From positions 1 through 64,000 of the forward strand of contig JAVSML010001016.1 of NCBI GenBank assembly GCA_038503035.1: a DNA stretch of 64,000 bases. Reading direction: 5' to 3'. The notes under the pieces were generated by a model that was not told the origin of the DNA, ran no database searches, and was given only the letters and a program-made list of their open reading frames with translations. Within the stretch, counting starts at the first letter, position 1; each line of letters opens with the position of its first letter. This document shows, one piece after another, positions 54,640 through 64,000 of the stretch. The DNA is from Crocodylus rhombifer. Taxonomy: Eukaryota > Chordata > Crocodylia > Crocodylidae. The position numbers were made by a program, and so were the translations under genes.

Positions 54640-55080
54640 GAGGGGACCTACCTAAATTGTGATTTTGTGGATTTCATGGAAACTGCAAAATCCAGGCTTG
54701 CCTGTGAAATCTGTGGGGGAAAAAAAACCTTAATAAAATATTTTTATGAGTCTTCCCTTCCCAGATGGGTTTTTATTAAATCTTCCTCTTCTTGGTGGAA
54801 GTGACATGAAGGGGGCAGCAGACAAGATGGCAGCTGAGGGTGGAAGGGAAGATTCCACCCTGCCTTCCCAGGCCTCTCCACCAATCATAAATGAGGGGTG
54901 GGGCCAGACAAAAGGCAGCCAACAAAGCGGTGGCTGCCTACTTGTCCTGCCTCCCCTTCAGGAGCTCTCCACCAATCAGCACTGAGGGGCAAGGCTACCA
55001 TGAAATGCCTATAAAATGGGCTCTTCATGATGGAACAAAGCTGTGAAAATGGCTTTGCCTTGCCACGAGTTAAGTGGGTC
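54640..55080 (+). promoter_or_regulatory. promoter- or LTR-like stretch with two CCAAT boxes and TATAAAA
   Basis: Two similar blocks, CTCTCCACCAATCATAAATG (about 54876) and CTCTCCACCAATCAGCACTG (about 54964), each carry CCAAT in a partly repeated unit. CCTATAAAATGG (55009-55020) follows about 40 bases after the second. This spacing suits a polymerase II core promoter or the U3 part of an LTR. No downstream coding exon, polyadenylation signal or LTR end was found. Confidence 0.35.
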
Positions 55081-55944
55081 CCTATTTATTTGTCTCATCT
55101 GATTACCTCCTTCAGATGGGGCATAGCAACCGACAGGACAAGACTGAGGCCACTGGCACTTTAAAATGGTGTACCTTGGATCCTGGGTTGTGCTACAGTT
55201 GCCCAACGCAGGAAGTGACTATGACCCTAAACACAGAACAGCATGTTAACTCCTAGTGTATGATATAATACACTTATATCAAAAGTAAGGATTTTTTTCA
55301 GTGCCTTGGAAGATACAAATTTGTTCATAGTAAATCCCGTATAAAGAAGCTTCTTGGGTAAAAAAAAATATTTATTAGGGACATTTTTCTCAGTAAGGAT
55401 AAAGTAGATCAAGAAAGGATTGAAGAATGAAGAAGGAAATGGCAAATGAAATAAAAATAGCTATCACAGAGTAGGTAGTGAAAAAGAGCAAAAACCTTAA
55501 GTCTTCCAAAGGCTATTTTCAATATATGTCCTTTAATTTTCACTTTTAAGATGAAAGTACTGACACACAAGTCTGATGATATACATTTTGAGGTAGCAAT
55601 GATTGCTTTCAGGAAGCAATCAATCACCAGAACACAACTCTGTAGTTTGATTTAAAGCATGAAGCTGACATTAGCATTTAATGCCTTATCATCATTATGT
55701 GATTCAACAGAAACACAGAAAAAATGGAAGGTATATAACATTAAGTTATGAGTTTTATAATCACTACAATAAATATGACGAGGTAGTGGTGAATTTCAAC
55801 TGGCTTTTGCAGTTATTTTTAAGATCTGCAACATTGAACCTATAGTAACCTTTAGTTTTACATACAGCAGACAAATCACTAAATTCCAAGCATACTGACC
55901 CATGTCCAGCTTTCACACCCACACACACACTACCTAACATCTTA
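55081..55944. other. no recognisable gene or repeat
   Basis: AT-rich sequence with a short CA run at about 55917-55930. Confidence 0.5.
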
Positions 55945-56106
55945 AGCACAAGAAGGAGGTCAAGAGGAGACTAGACAATCACCTTCCTGGGCTCACCTGA
56001 CCCCCTGCTTGGTTCAGGGGTCTTATCTTTCCTGCTTTGTGCAGGGGACTGGACCTGATGATCTTCTGAGGTCCCTTCCGACCTTACAATCTATGAATGT
56101 ATGAAA
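55945..56106 (+). mobile_element. CR1 3' tail, plus strand
   Basis: GGTCAAGAGGAGACTAGACA is the end of ORF2. GGGCTCACCTGACCCCCTGC, GCAGGGGACTGGACCTGATG and GGTCCCTTCCGACCTTACAA follow, then ATCTATGAATGTATGAA tail repeats. It is of the same subfamily as the minus-strand element at 28164. Confidence 0.88.
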
Positions 56107-56544
56107 AAGCTTTCATATGTCTTCCTCTTCTAACATCCTGCTTCCTACTCCACTGAAGACCCTCTGCTCTTTATCCCTTACCTTGCCAAGTCTCTGATGG
56201 CTCTATCTCAGTTCCCTAAACAAGGTTTTTACTCCTTTCCATGTTCAACTCTCTCCCTTGTTCTTGTGGCCTTTCTGCAGCAGCAGATGGGGTATCCTCC
56301 ATTTTAAAACTATGGGCTAAACCCATGTCATTCTCACCGAAGCATAATCAGGATTTAAATAGAATCAAGGTGCCTATGTTACAAAAACAATTTGGATTAA
56401 CCCTAATCCAGAGAATACAAAAACAATCATGCAACTAGATTCATCAAATGCCTTTTTCTTGGCCTGCAGATTTTTAGGAGCCTAGATTTTGGCTGCCATG
56501 CATGTTCAAAAATTGTCCAGATTAGCATGTAAAATTCAACCTAA

Positions 56545-56650
56545 GGAAGAGGGGACAGTGGCCTAACAACCCAGTACTTAGGACGCTCACCCAGGAAGTG
56601 GAGACCTGGATTCTCTTCTGCCTCAGAAACTAAAACATGCATCCTCCACC
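56545..56650 (+). repeat. tRNA-derived SINE-like fragment
   Basis: CAGTGGCCTAACAACCCAGTACTTAGGACG, split here as CAGTGGCCTAAC and GTACTTAGGACGCTCACCC, is followed by GTGGAGACCTGGATTC. This resembles reptile tRNA-like repeats of the form 'agtGGTTAGagcac...GGTTCAA'. The promoter boxes are degenerate. Confidence 0.4.
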
Positions 56651-56849
56651 TCCCTGAGAGTGATTCCCCACAGCCCTCCTTTAGAAACTAAACCACTGGG
56701 CAGGCCAGAGTATAACACTAATGGGAATAGGCAGTCAAAAAGCAAGAGTGAGCCTGACAGTAGTCCAGGGGTAAAGACAGTGGAAGCTCCTGCTCTCAAG
56801 ATTGGCTATGCATTTACATTAAACTGTCTGTGGTTAAAAATGGGAAGAC

Positions 56850-56930
56850 ATTCTGGGAGCGAAGACCAGAATCCAAGACCCTACCCTGCCAAAGCAGTGC
56901 TGTCCTCACTGGACTAGAGCCACAATTGCT
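56850..56930 (-). repeat. tRNA-derived SINE-like fragment, inverted
   Basis: The inverse strand reads CTAGTCCAGTGAGGACAGCA then GGTCTTGGATTCTGGTCTTC, the same general layout as the copy at 56545. Weak evidence. Confidence 0.3.
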
Positions 56931-57134
56931 TTTCCTTGCTTTCCTTCATGTCCTGAACCTTGCTCTTTTGCATGCCCAGTATGCCTGCTTCAAGAAGGCA
57001 GTGTTTTACCACCTAGCTTAGTTTATGGCCTGGCAATTAGAGTACTCTGGCCATGTTCAAGACTAAATGTGGAGCTGTGCTTTATAGCAAGATCAATGTT
57101 GCTGTCAGTGTGCATTATATATCCTGATTCAGTT

Positions 57135-57395
57135 AAGTACCTCCTAACGGGTGGTATGATTTAGATCCCAAGATACTGGAGGTGCATAATGGACAACTCT
57201 GAGCCTAAACTCCAAGGAAGGGTGGTACACACCCCTGTCCCTTTAACTTCTTACTGGCTTGCTGTAGGTTCCTCCGTGCTTAGCACCCCAGCCCTTGGGA
57301 GGTGCTTAGGACTCCCCATTCACAGTATAGGGATCTTATTGTGCCTCACTTTGCCAATTTGGATCACCTTCCAGGGCAAGTCCTCTACTTTTTAG
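57135..57395 (+). repeat. dispersed repeat with GGTGCTTAG motifs (copy 2)
   Basis: GGGAGGTGCTTAGGACTCCC followed by CATTCACAGTATAGGGATCT aligns with 38990-39035 (GGAGGTGCCTAACTCTTCCC, CATTCACTGTACAGGAACCT). The same order and orientation support one family. Confidence 0.5.
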
Positions 57396-58029
57396 ATGCC
57401 ATGAAACTTAAGTGGAGTGTCCTATAAAAACTTGATTTGGATCTTGCCCTGTGTTTGTATTTGCTGATTTCTTGTTTTATTTGAAATTGAAATTGGCAAT
57501 CCTCTGGTCCTCTGGTACGGAGAATGTTTTAATCTGAGCTGATAGCCTATTGTCATAACCTTGAGAAAACAAATCCCTGTAAACTTCCTACAAAATATAT
57601 GCACAGCCCAGACAATATATATAGTGACTCAATACATATATTGAGTATGCATGTGACTCTAAGAAGGCAGCAAATACTACTTTATCTGATGTTGATTATA
57701 TCAAACATATAGTTTTGACTTCATTCTCTTCAACGGATACTGAAATGGATTAATTGGCAATTTAAAACAGAAATAATGGTTTTAAGCAAAGTTACAGAAA
57801 GGAAGATTGCCATAATGTCCCACAGTTCTACTTTGAGGACTGAAGTGGAAATGATGTTTTCTCCCATCTCCATTAACAATTTAACTATTTTCAACATCAG
57901 GATTGTTGGGTGAGGAAACACAACTGGCAGCAACCATTGTCAGCATTTTTTTTCCTATCCCTTTAGAGTAGCTAGTAGAGTAGCGTAGCTAGAATATTCA
58001 GAAGTTGCATTGAGTCTAGGTCTATAGTC

Positions 58030-59640
58030 AAAACTAAAGGTTTCAAAGAGGTTGTAAAGGAAAATGACAAACTAAGCAGTAGCAAATCTCTAGGACTTGA
58101 TGGCATTCATCCATGGGTCCTGAAAAAGCTCAGACAGGAAATTGCAGTATTCCTAACTGTAGTATGGAACATATCAGTAAAGACAGTCTTGGTACCAGAC
58201 GACTGGAGGGTTACCCATGTGAGACCAATCTTTAAAAAGAGCTCTAGAGGGGACACAGGCATCTAAAAGCCAATGAGTCTAACTGCTGCTTCTGGAAAAA
58301 GGATAGAAACTATAATAATGAAAAAAGAATTGTTTAGCATATTGAAGTACATAACTTGCTGGTGAGGAATCAGCATGGTTTTGTCAAAAGGAAATCATGC
58401 TTCACCAACCTACTAGAGTTCTCTTAAGGTGTTATTAAGCAGATGGATCAAGGTGATCCAGTTGAAATAGTATATCTGAACTTCCAAAAAGCTTTTGATA
58501 AGGTCTCCCACCAAAGGCTGTTAATTAATTTAGTCAAGGGGGTTACATGGCAGGTCCAGTCATAGATCTGTGTTGGGACTAGGGCCATTTATCATATTTC
58601 TAAATGATGTGGAAAAGTGTGAATAGTGAAGTGACCAAAATTTTGGATGACAAAAAAATATTCAAAGCAGCAAAGACTACGGCAGATTGTGAGGAACTAC
58701 AGAAGGATTTGCACTATTGAGCAAATGGGCAGATCAATGGCAGATGAAATTCAAAGTGATGCACATGGGCAAAAATAACAAACTGTACCTACACTATGGT
58801 GGGCTCTACATTAGCTATTAATTATCACACACGAAAGAGATCTGGGAGTCTCTGTGGATAGTTAACTAAAAATATTTGCTTGGTGTTCAGCAGCTGTCAA
58901 AAATGCAAACAAAATGTTAGGGCTTATTAGGAAGGGAACTTTGAACAAAACATCATTATGACCCTTTATAAATCCATGGTGTGTCCACACTTCAAATACT
59001 GTGCCCAGTTCTAGTCTCCACACCTCAAAAAGGATAAAGAAGAACTAAAGGAGGTACAAAGAAATGCAAGAAGGATGATCCATGGTATGGAGGGGCTTCC
59101 ATATGAAGAGAAATTAGAGGCTAGTCCTATTCAGTTGTAAGAAAAGAGACACTTGGGGGACATGGTAAGGGTTTACAAAACAGTAAATGGTAAAGAACAG
59201 TAAATTATTTACTCTCTCTCACAATACAAAAACTAGGGATCACAAACTGAAACCATTAGGTAGTATGTTTAAAACTAAGAAAAGGAAGATTTTTTTCATG
59301 CAGCATGTAATTGAAGTGTTGAACTCATTCCCACAAAAGGTTGTCGAATCTGACAAGTTAGCTAGATTCAAAAAAGGGATTGAACAAATTCTTGGAGGAA
59401 TGGTACATCAACAGCTATTAAATAGAGGAGTTAGGGGTACTGCCTCTGAATCAGAACTTCTAGACCTTAAATGCTAGAGGCTGAAAGTGGGAGAAGGACA
59501 GAGGAAAATCCCTGGTCAGAACCTGTTCACTCTTCCTTTCAGCATCCTCTCTCTTCCCTTGTGTGAAACAGAATACTGGGCAAGATGGACCTGTGGTCTG
59601 ACCCAGCAATGGCAGTTCTTACTTTTGTATAGCATAGAGA
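58030..59640 (+). mobile_element. ancient CR1/L3-type LINE, plus strand
   Basis: Coding landmarks in order: SLGLDGIHPWVLKKL (about 58090-58134), VPDDWRVTHVRPIFKKSSRG (58192-58251), NFQKAFDKVSHQ-like (58478-58515), and a degenerate active site reading ILDD (about 58645). YKSMVCPHFKYCAQF (about 58967-59011) and RNARRMIHGMEGLPYEEKLE (59061-59120) follow. The 96-codon frame at 59187-59477 carries the C-terminus (FFMQHVIEVLNSFPQKVVES). The 3' end has GGCAAGATGGACCTGTGGTC and GACCCAGCAATGGCAGTTCT, the sense form of the tails at 6899 and 13076. Many stops; inactive. Confidence 0.85.
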
Positions 59641-62424
59641 GGTTAAATTCAACTCCTCAGATGAATCCTGATCTAAACCTAAAGAAGGATGGTTACCAAA
59701 TGGGTCCTTTAAGGAAAGGTAAAGGAGTTTGACCTGATGGTACCCTTGTGTAGAGAGGATAATAATACGACTCGTATAACATTAAATGTTAAACCTAGAG
59801 AACCATGTAATAATCCTTGGGTGAAATTTTGTCAGGAACTGGCATTTCTACAGCTCATTTATCTGTGCCTGAAGTATGAAAGACAAACAAAAGGGCAGAT
59901 ACAAACCTGGGCTGCTTTTCATTTTAAGAAGAAATCCATCTTACAAAAAATGCCTATAAAAGTGATAACATTGGCTACAAGGGTCACATATCTTTACACG
60001 TTTATTCAATTTTAGTTTCAGAATGAAATCTATAAATCAACCCCAAAATGGTTTTTGAAAAACTTTGGAGTTTTCCTTAGAGCTATTATTTACCATTTAC
60101 AAAGAAAGCCTATTTTCTGTATCAGATGTTAACAAAGACCATTTGTATTTCAAATAATGTGATTTATATGTTCTGCTGGTGGAGTTAAATTTAATAAAAA
60201 ACAGATAAGATGCATGAGCCTCATAAAGCCTTTTAAATGGGTCTTCTGGAGCAGAGCTTATACTTTGTCTATATCATCTCTTCTGTGTATTTGTAGATTT
60301 TCAATATAGTGGGCCAGACTCCCTGCTGGAGTTGCTTCTTTGACTTAATGGTATAAATGACCTCAATAGACCTATTGACACCAGAGCATTTTACCTACTA
60401 TTTTGAGCGCAGACAAACTACCTCACAGAACCTTGCGAGTTTCTGACTTTACAATCAACTTTAGTTTTACAGGGGGTGAAAGAAACATTCAGCTCTTGAG
60501 CTGAGCAACTGGCTAACACTCTACTTTGATAATTTAATTGTACACAGGAAGCTTCCTTGACCGAGTATTCTTTCAATATATCAACCCAGTTTTCCTAGTT
60601 TCAAGAAAGCCTTGAGAGATTTGACATTATGCATTTCACCTTATTGAAGCACAGTGGCAGAGCAGGTTATCATGTTTCACTAGAGTTTCAAGAAGCGTGC
60701 ATGTGAACCTTGCTTTGGACTTATGGGAAAAGCTGCTTTCAGATGAGATGGCTGTAAATACATACCCAGTTGTTCAGGCTTGCATGCAGAAGGTGCACAG
60801 ATATGATACTAGCCACACAGCTCCTTTCTGTGCCTTCAGCTACAGAAACTGGCATGACTTAACCGTGCTAGGCCCACAGCGTTAGGCTTCTGCGGAGCTT
60901 TGAAAATGAAGGTTTCATAGAGCCTCTTATCTGGACATTCCTAGAAACACAGTCTATTTCTAGCCAACATCATAAAACACACTCCTAAAATATCTAATTC
61001 ATTTTAACATCACCTTCAGAAGCTCTCATACTATAATAACAGAACTCGGAAGGCAAACTATTCCAAAATGGCCTAGCCAGAAGGAACATAACCCTAGGTC
61101 ATCTCGTGGCGCATATACCAGGAGATGATGCACTCTTTTAAATGTCATATTCTCATTTATAAAATGATCCTCTAACAGCCTCCAGGCATGCAAACAACAA
61201 CACAAAAAATAAGCAAAACTTACCAGAAACAATCACAATTTAAACAAGAAACCAAAACAATATTTACAATAGTTGCAATTCAAGAATTGTTATCCTTTTC
61301 TGCTTCTTTTGCACATTAGTACAATGAAAATTGACCCCATGAAAAGGAATTTCCTGGAACTGAATGTATGCCTGCTACTCAGCCATATGAATCATAGCTA
61401 CATTTAATGCAAGGCTTATTGAATGCAAATTATTATTGCAACTAAACTATGATAAAATATATTGAAATGTTGCTCTTTTCAAAAGGGATCAATGAAAATG
61501 TTATTTTAAGATATAACTGTCTAAATCTGAAAATTATTTAACAAATATTCCTTTCAGATTTGCAGCATTCCATTCTGTATTGTATTAAACAAACAAACAA
61601 AATGTGCACAAAATAATTTTAAAAAATCATAATGTTATAGAAGCTTTTATCTCTAAACACTGTTTAGTCTGGAAAAAAACAGCAGCATATTTTTATAAGA
61701 GATATGAATGTATTTTTTTTAACTGTGCCATTGTAATTCAAAAGCAAAAAGTCAGGAATTGAAATTAAGGATGGGAAAATCTGAGTTTCAGACATAACTT
61801 TATTGTACAAAAACTCAAAGTGTAAACCGAACCACAAGTCAGCAATTTTAGAAACTCAAGAGATACACAAGTTACGAAAAAAGCCAATTAGACTTGGTTT
61901 AGGAAAGCATGAGCTCAAGTACTAATCTAATTTTTTGGGTGACTTAGGTTTAAGAAGCTATTCTGCAATGGACTTTCTGTATGTAGAGCTGGCTGAAATG
62001 AGGGATTTCTGATATGTGAGTATTCTAGGACTTTTTAAAGTTTGATTTTAGTCTCATATTGAAACTTCTCACAGGCTGAAACACTGAGGGAAAAAAAAGA
62101 CTTTTTAGGGAATGAAGCAACATCTCCCAGGTACTCTGCAATGATTTAGTGAAACTGATATTCCTGAGCCAGCGTTCAGGGGACCTTTAGACTCCTAGCA
62201 CATGCCAGGGAGCCTGGAAGTCCTCTCATGACTGGTTGCCATAGAGCTACAGATCCTGGTATCTGCTTGATGGTGCTGCTCTAGAGATGTCACTGGGAGC
62301 ACAAATATTCGAAGCAGCCTACTAACATCCCATACTAACATGTAGGCAGGGTTCAATAAGAACTTAGACAAAGATTTTCACGTTCAGCAGCATTTTTTAA
62401 CAAAACTGTTACATCAGAAAAATC
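59641..62424. other. no recognisable gene or repeat
   Basis: AT-rich sequence. Frames up to 92 codons (59737-60015) show no domain. AACA-type short runs occur near 61585. Confidence 0.5.
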
Positions 62425-62600
62425 TGACTAGCTATAACTGTGACCTTATCCAAGTCTCAGTTTTGAGTTAGAGCCTTAGATACTCATATATAAAAAGGAA
62501 AAAATAGTCCCTACTTTGCAGAGGGTTGTGAGGATGAAAACATTAGGGATTGAGATGCTTATATGATACAGTAATGAGAATCATATAAGCATGTAGAGAT
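62425..62600 (+). mobile_element. MIR-like SINE, plus strand
   Basis: ACTGTGACCTTATCCAAGTC, TCTCAGTTTTGAGTTAGAGC, AATAGTCCCTACTTTGCAGA and GGGTTGTGAGGATGAAAACA follow the MIR core and 3' part in order. Confidence 0.6.
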
Positions 62601-62790
62601 AAGTTATGATTATTACCACATTTAAATGGTTTTAAAAATCTTATTAATATGCAGACTTTTCTTGACCTTTTTTTGGTCTTCTGGCCTTGAAAGTTTTGCT
62701 TATTTTATAATATTTCATTTCTGCACTGCTGTTAGGCTAACATGTACACACACAACATCCAAATCCTCATCGTGGAATTATAGTCTTAAG

Positions 62791-63143
62791 TAGGGCTGGC
62801 CCACAATTTTGGGGGGCCCCTGCAAGATATAGTTTTGGGGCCTCCTGATCCATCGAAAAAATCAAAATTGCAGTTAGTCAGGGCTGGGAGGCGCACATGT
62901 GGGCTGCGCTGCAGGGGGTGCAGGGTGGGGGCAGCGTGTGCTGGGGACACCTGGGTTCCCTCCCTGGGGCCAGGGCTGGAGTGGAGCCAGGAACTCCTCT
63001 CCAACTCAGACAGGAAGGGGCTCCTTGCTTGCATCAAGCCCTTTATACATGGGGCAGGCGGTGGGGGGCAAGTGGGGCATAGCCCCTTCGCTGCAGGGCC
63101 CCCTGCAGCCACAAGTTCCATGGGATAGGATGGGCTGGCCCTG
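62791..63143. mobile_element. non-autonomous hAT element with 8-bp target duplication
   Basis: The ends are TAGGGCTGGCCCA (62791-62803) and TGGGCTGGCCCTG (63131-63143), which pair as imperfect inverted repeats. The flanks are GTCTTAAG (62783-62790) and GTCTTAGG (63144-63151), 7 of 8 identical. The interior is strongly GC-rich. The 97- to 137-codon frames on both strands come from that composition. Confidence 0.8.
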
Positions 63144-63151
63144 GTCTTAGG

Positions 63152-64000
63152 AAGACAGATCAATTTTTTACAACCAAAAATGTCACAAAAAGAACACATT
63201 CTAGGATATCACCTGTTCTTCTTTTAATCTGTCTCACAGAAAAAAGAAGAAAAGGCATTTGACTGGGGCACTGAAATTCAATGATAATTCATTCTCATGT
63301 TGTGTGATCAAAACCTGTAATTCAATTCATTTTCACCAAAAGTTTGATCTTTTGTACTTATATAATACTAATATTGTAAATGTTTCTTACAGATCATACA
63401 GTTAAGAAAAGGGTTAGTGCTATATAGAGATCACCCAAGGTTAACATATAGTGTTGAATCTTTTTAAATGCGAGTTTGGGGTAAATCGCTCTGCTGGTAG
63501 ATGATGCTAGGTCCATTTATGTCAGAAGACAATTTGGCTTCTAGTGCTCATGAAAAATACCAAACTCACAAAGCAGACATCCCTACGCTAGTCACCTGCA
63601 AAGACACAGAGTGAATGACATGAGAGGCAGTAGAGTGTAGGTTCAATCCCTGGTTTCTCTGCAAAGATGGTTAACAACTCATAAAACAATCCCAAGGTTG
63701 TTCATAATGAGGACATTTGCAGATTACCAGCCTATTAGATATTTATAACTGGACAGCTACAAAGAATTGACTTCTCTATATCAGCTGGTCTAGGTCATTT
63801 TCAGATCAGAATGTATCCCATTCCCTGAATCTTGAGAAACATTTTGGGTGCACATAGGTAGGTAGGTAGGTGTTCACTGCGCTCAGTCTATGTTTGTGGG
63901 GCTTTCTTTAAGCCAAGTGCATATACACCAGAAGAGGCATGTACAGGCATTCATCCATCCTGGGAGCTACCTGGGGAAGCTGGAGTAAGTATCTTGGGGT
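63152..64000. other. no recognisable gene; one short tetranucleotide run
   Basis: AGGTAGGTAGGTAGGT lies at about 63857-63872. GGTTCAATCCCTGG (63640-63653) resembles a tRNA B box, but no tRNA fold surrounds it. Confidence 0.5.

Larger units (their letters stand above)
56107..58029. other. mostly unassigned, with weak SINE-like pieces
   Basis: Apart from the two tRNA-like fragments (56545-56650 and 56850-56930) and the repeat at 57135-57395, no gene or element is recognised. Confidence 0.45.

Noticed and set aside
62786..63199. 137-codon minus-strand open frame
   Set aside because: Covers a hAT element with fixed ends and target duplication; overlapping plus-strand frames of similar length show it is due to GC content.
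63625..63660. tRNA gene suggested by GGTTCAATCCCTGG
   Set aside because: Only a B-box-like word; no A box, acceptor stem or anticodon arm around it.

Overview
The window is nuclear DNA from an amniote vertebrate, most likely a crocodilian, with a turtle as the next best guess. The basis is the repeat content. There are many CR1 LINEs of several subfamilies with the short ATTCTATG-type tail repeats, older CR1/L3-type LINEs, worn MIR-like SINEs, several non-autonomous hAT elements, and a foldback MITE that looks like the crocodilian Chompy family (name from memory, not checked). There is no sign of bacterial gene organisation: no dense ORFs, ribosome binding sites or operons. I recognise no cellular protein-coding exon, rRNA or functional tRNA. 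Every long open frame I could assign is a decayed transposon protein, so this looks like a gene desert or the inside of a very long intron.

Layout. 1-2907 is the best-preserved element, a CR1 whose endonuclease plus reverse transcriptase frame is open from the left edge and broken once. 2.9-13 kb is mostly unique AT-rich DNA with a CR1 remnant (4.9-6.5 kb), an L3-type tail, a small palindromic element and a degenerate minisatellite-like array (9.3-9.6 kb). 13-17 kb holds a CR1 next to older L3-type pieces, a foldback repeat that contains the only assembly gap (10 N at 15047-15056), and a 953-bp hAT element whose core is three tandem copies of an internally inverted GC-rich unit. 18.6-19.3 kb is a composite insertion between exact 15-bp direct repeats. 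22.7-24.2 kb is GC-rich repeat DNA followed by two MITEs.

28.1-34.6 kb is a CR1 cluster: five pieces in alternating orientation plus copies of the 23.7-kb MITE. 35.6-37.7 kb is a long old L3-type LINE. 41.3-42.5 kb is a CR1 with a 300-codon open frame. 43-45 kb holds a hAT element and the Chompy-like foldback. 46.8-47.1 kb is a frameshifted Ty3/gypsy-type RNase H remnant. 47.4 and 49.0 kb carry inverted copies of an unnamed repeat. 50.5-52.1 kb is a hAT element beside a CR1, followed by a piece of a different LINE. 54.6-55.1 kb has a promoter- or LTR-like stretch. 58.0-59.6 kb is another L3-type LINE, and 62.8-63.1 kb a last hAT element.

How the parts relate: there is no pathway here. The content is a layered record of transposition, with CR1 and L3 copies moved by their own reverse transcriptase in trans, and hAT and MITE elements moved by transposases encoded elsewhere. 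Four hAT elements have recognisable 8-bp target duplications, and some mismatches between the duplicate copies are the changes expected from CpG decay. I found no previously undescribed functional system. The structures most worth checking are the 15-bp-flanked composite, the alternately inverted hAT core, the gapped foldback and the 16-bp-stem hairpin at 27.0 kb.
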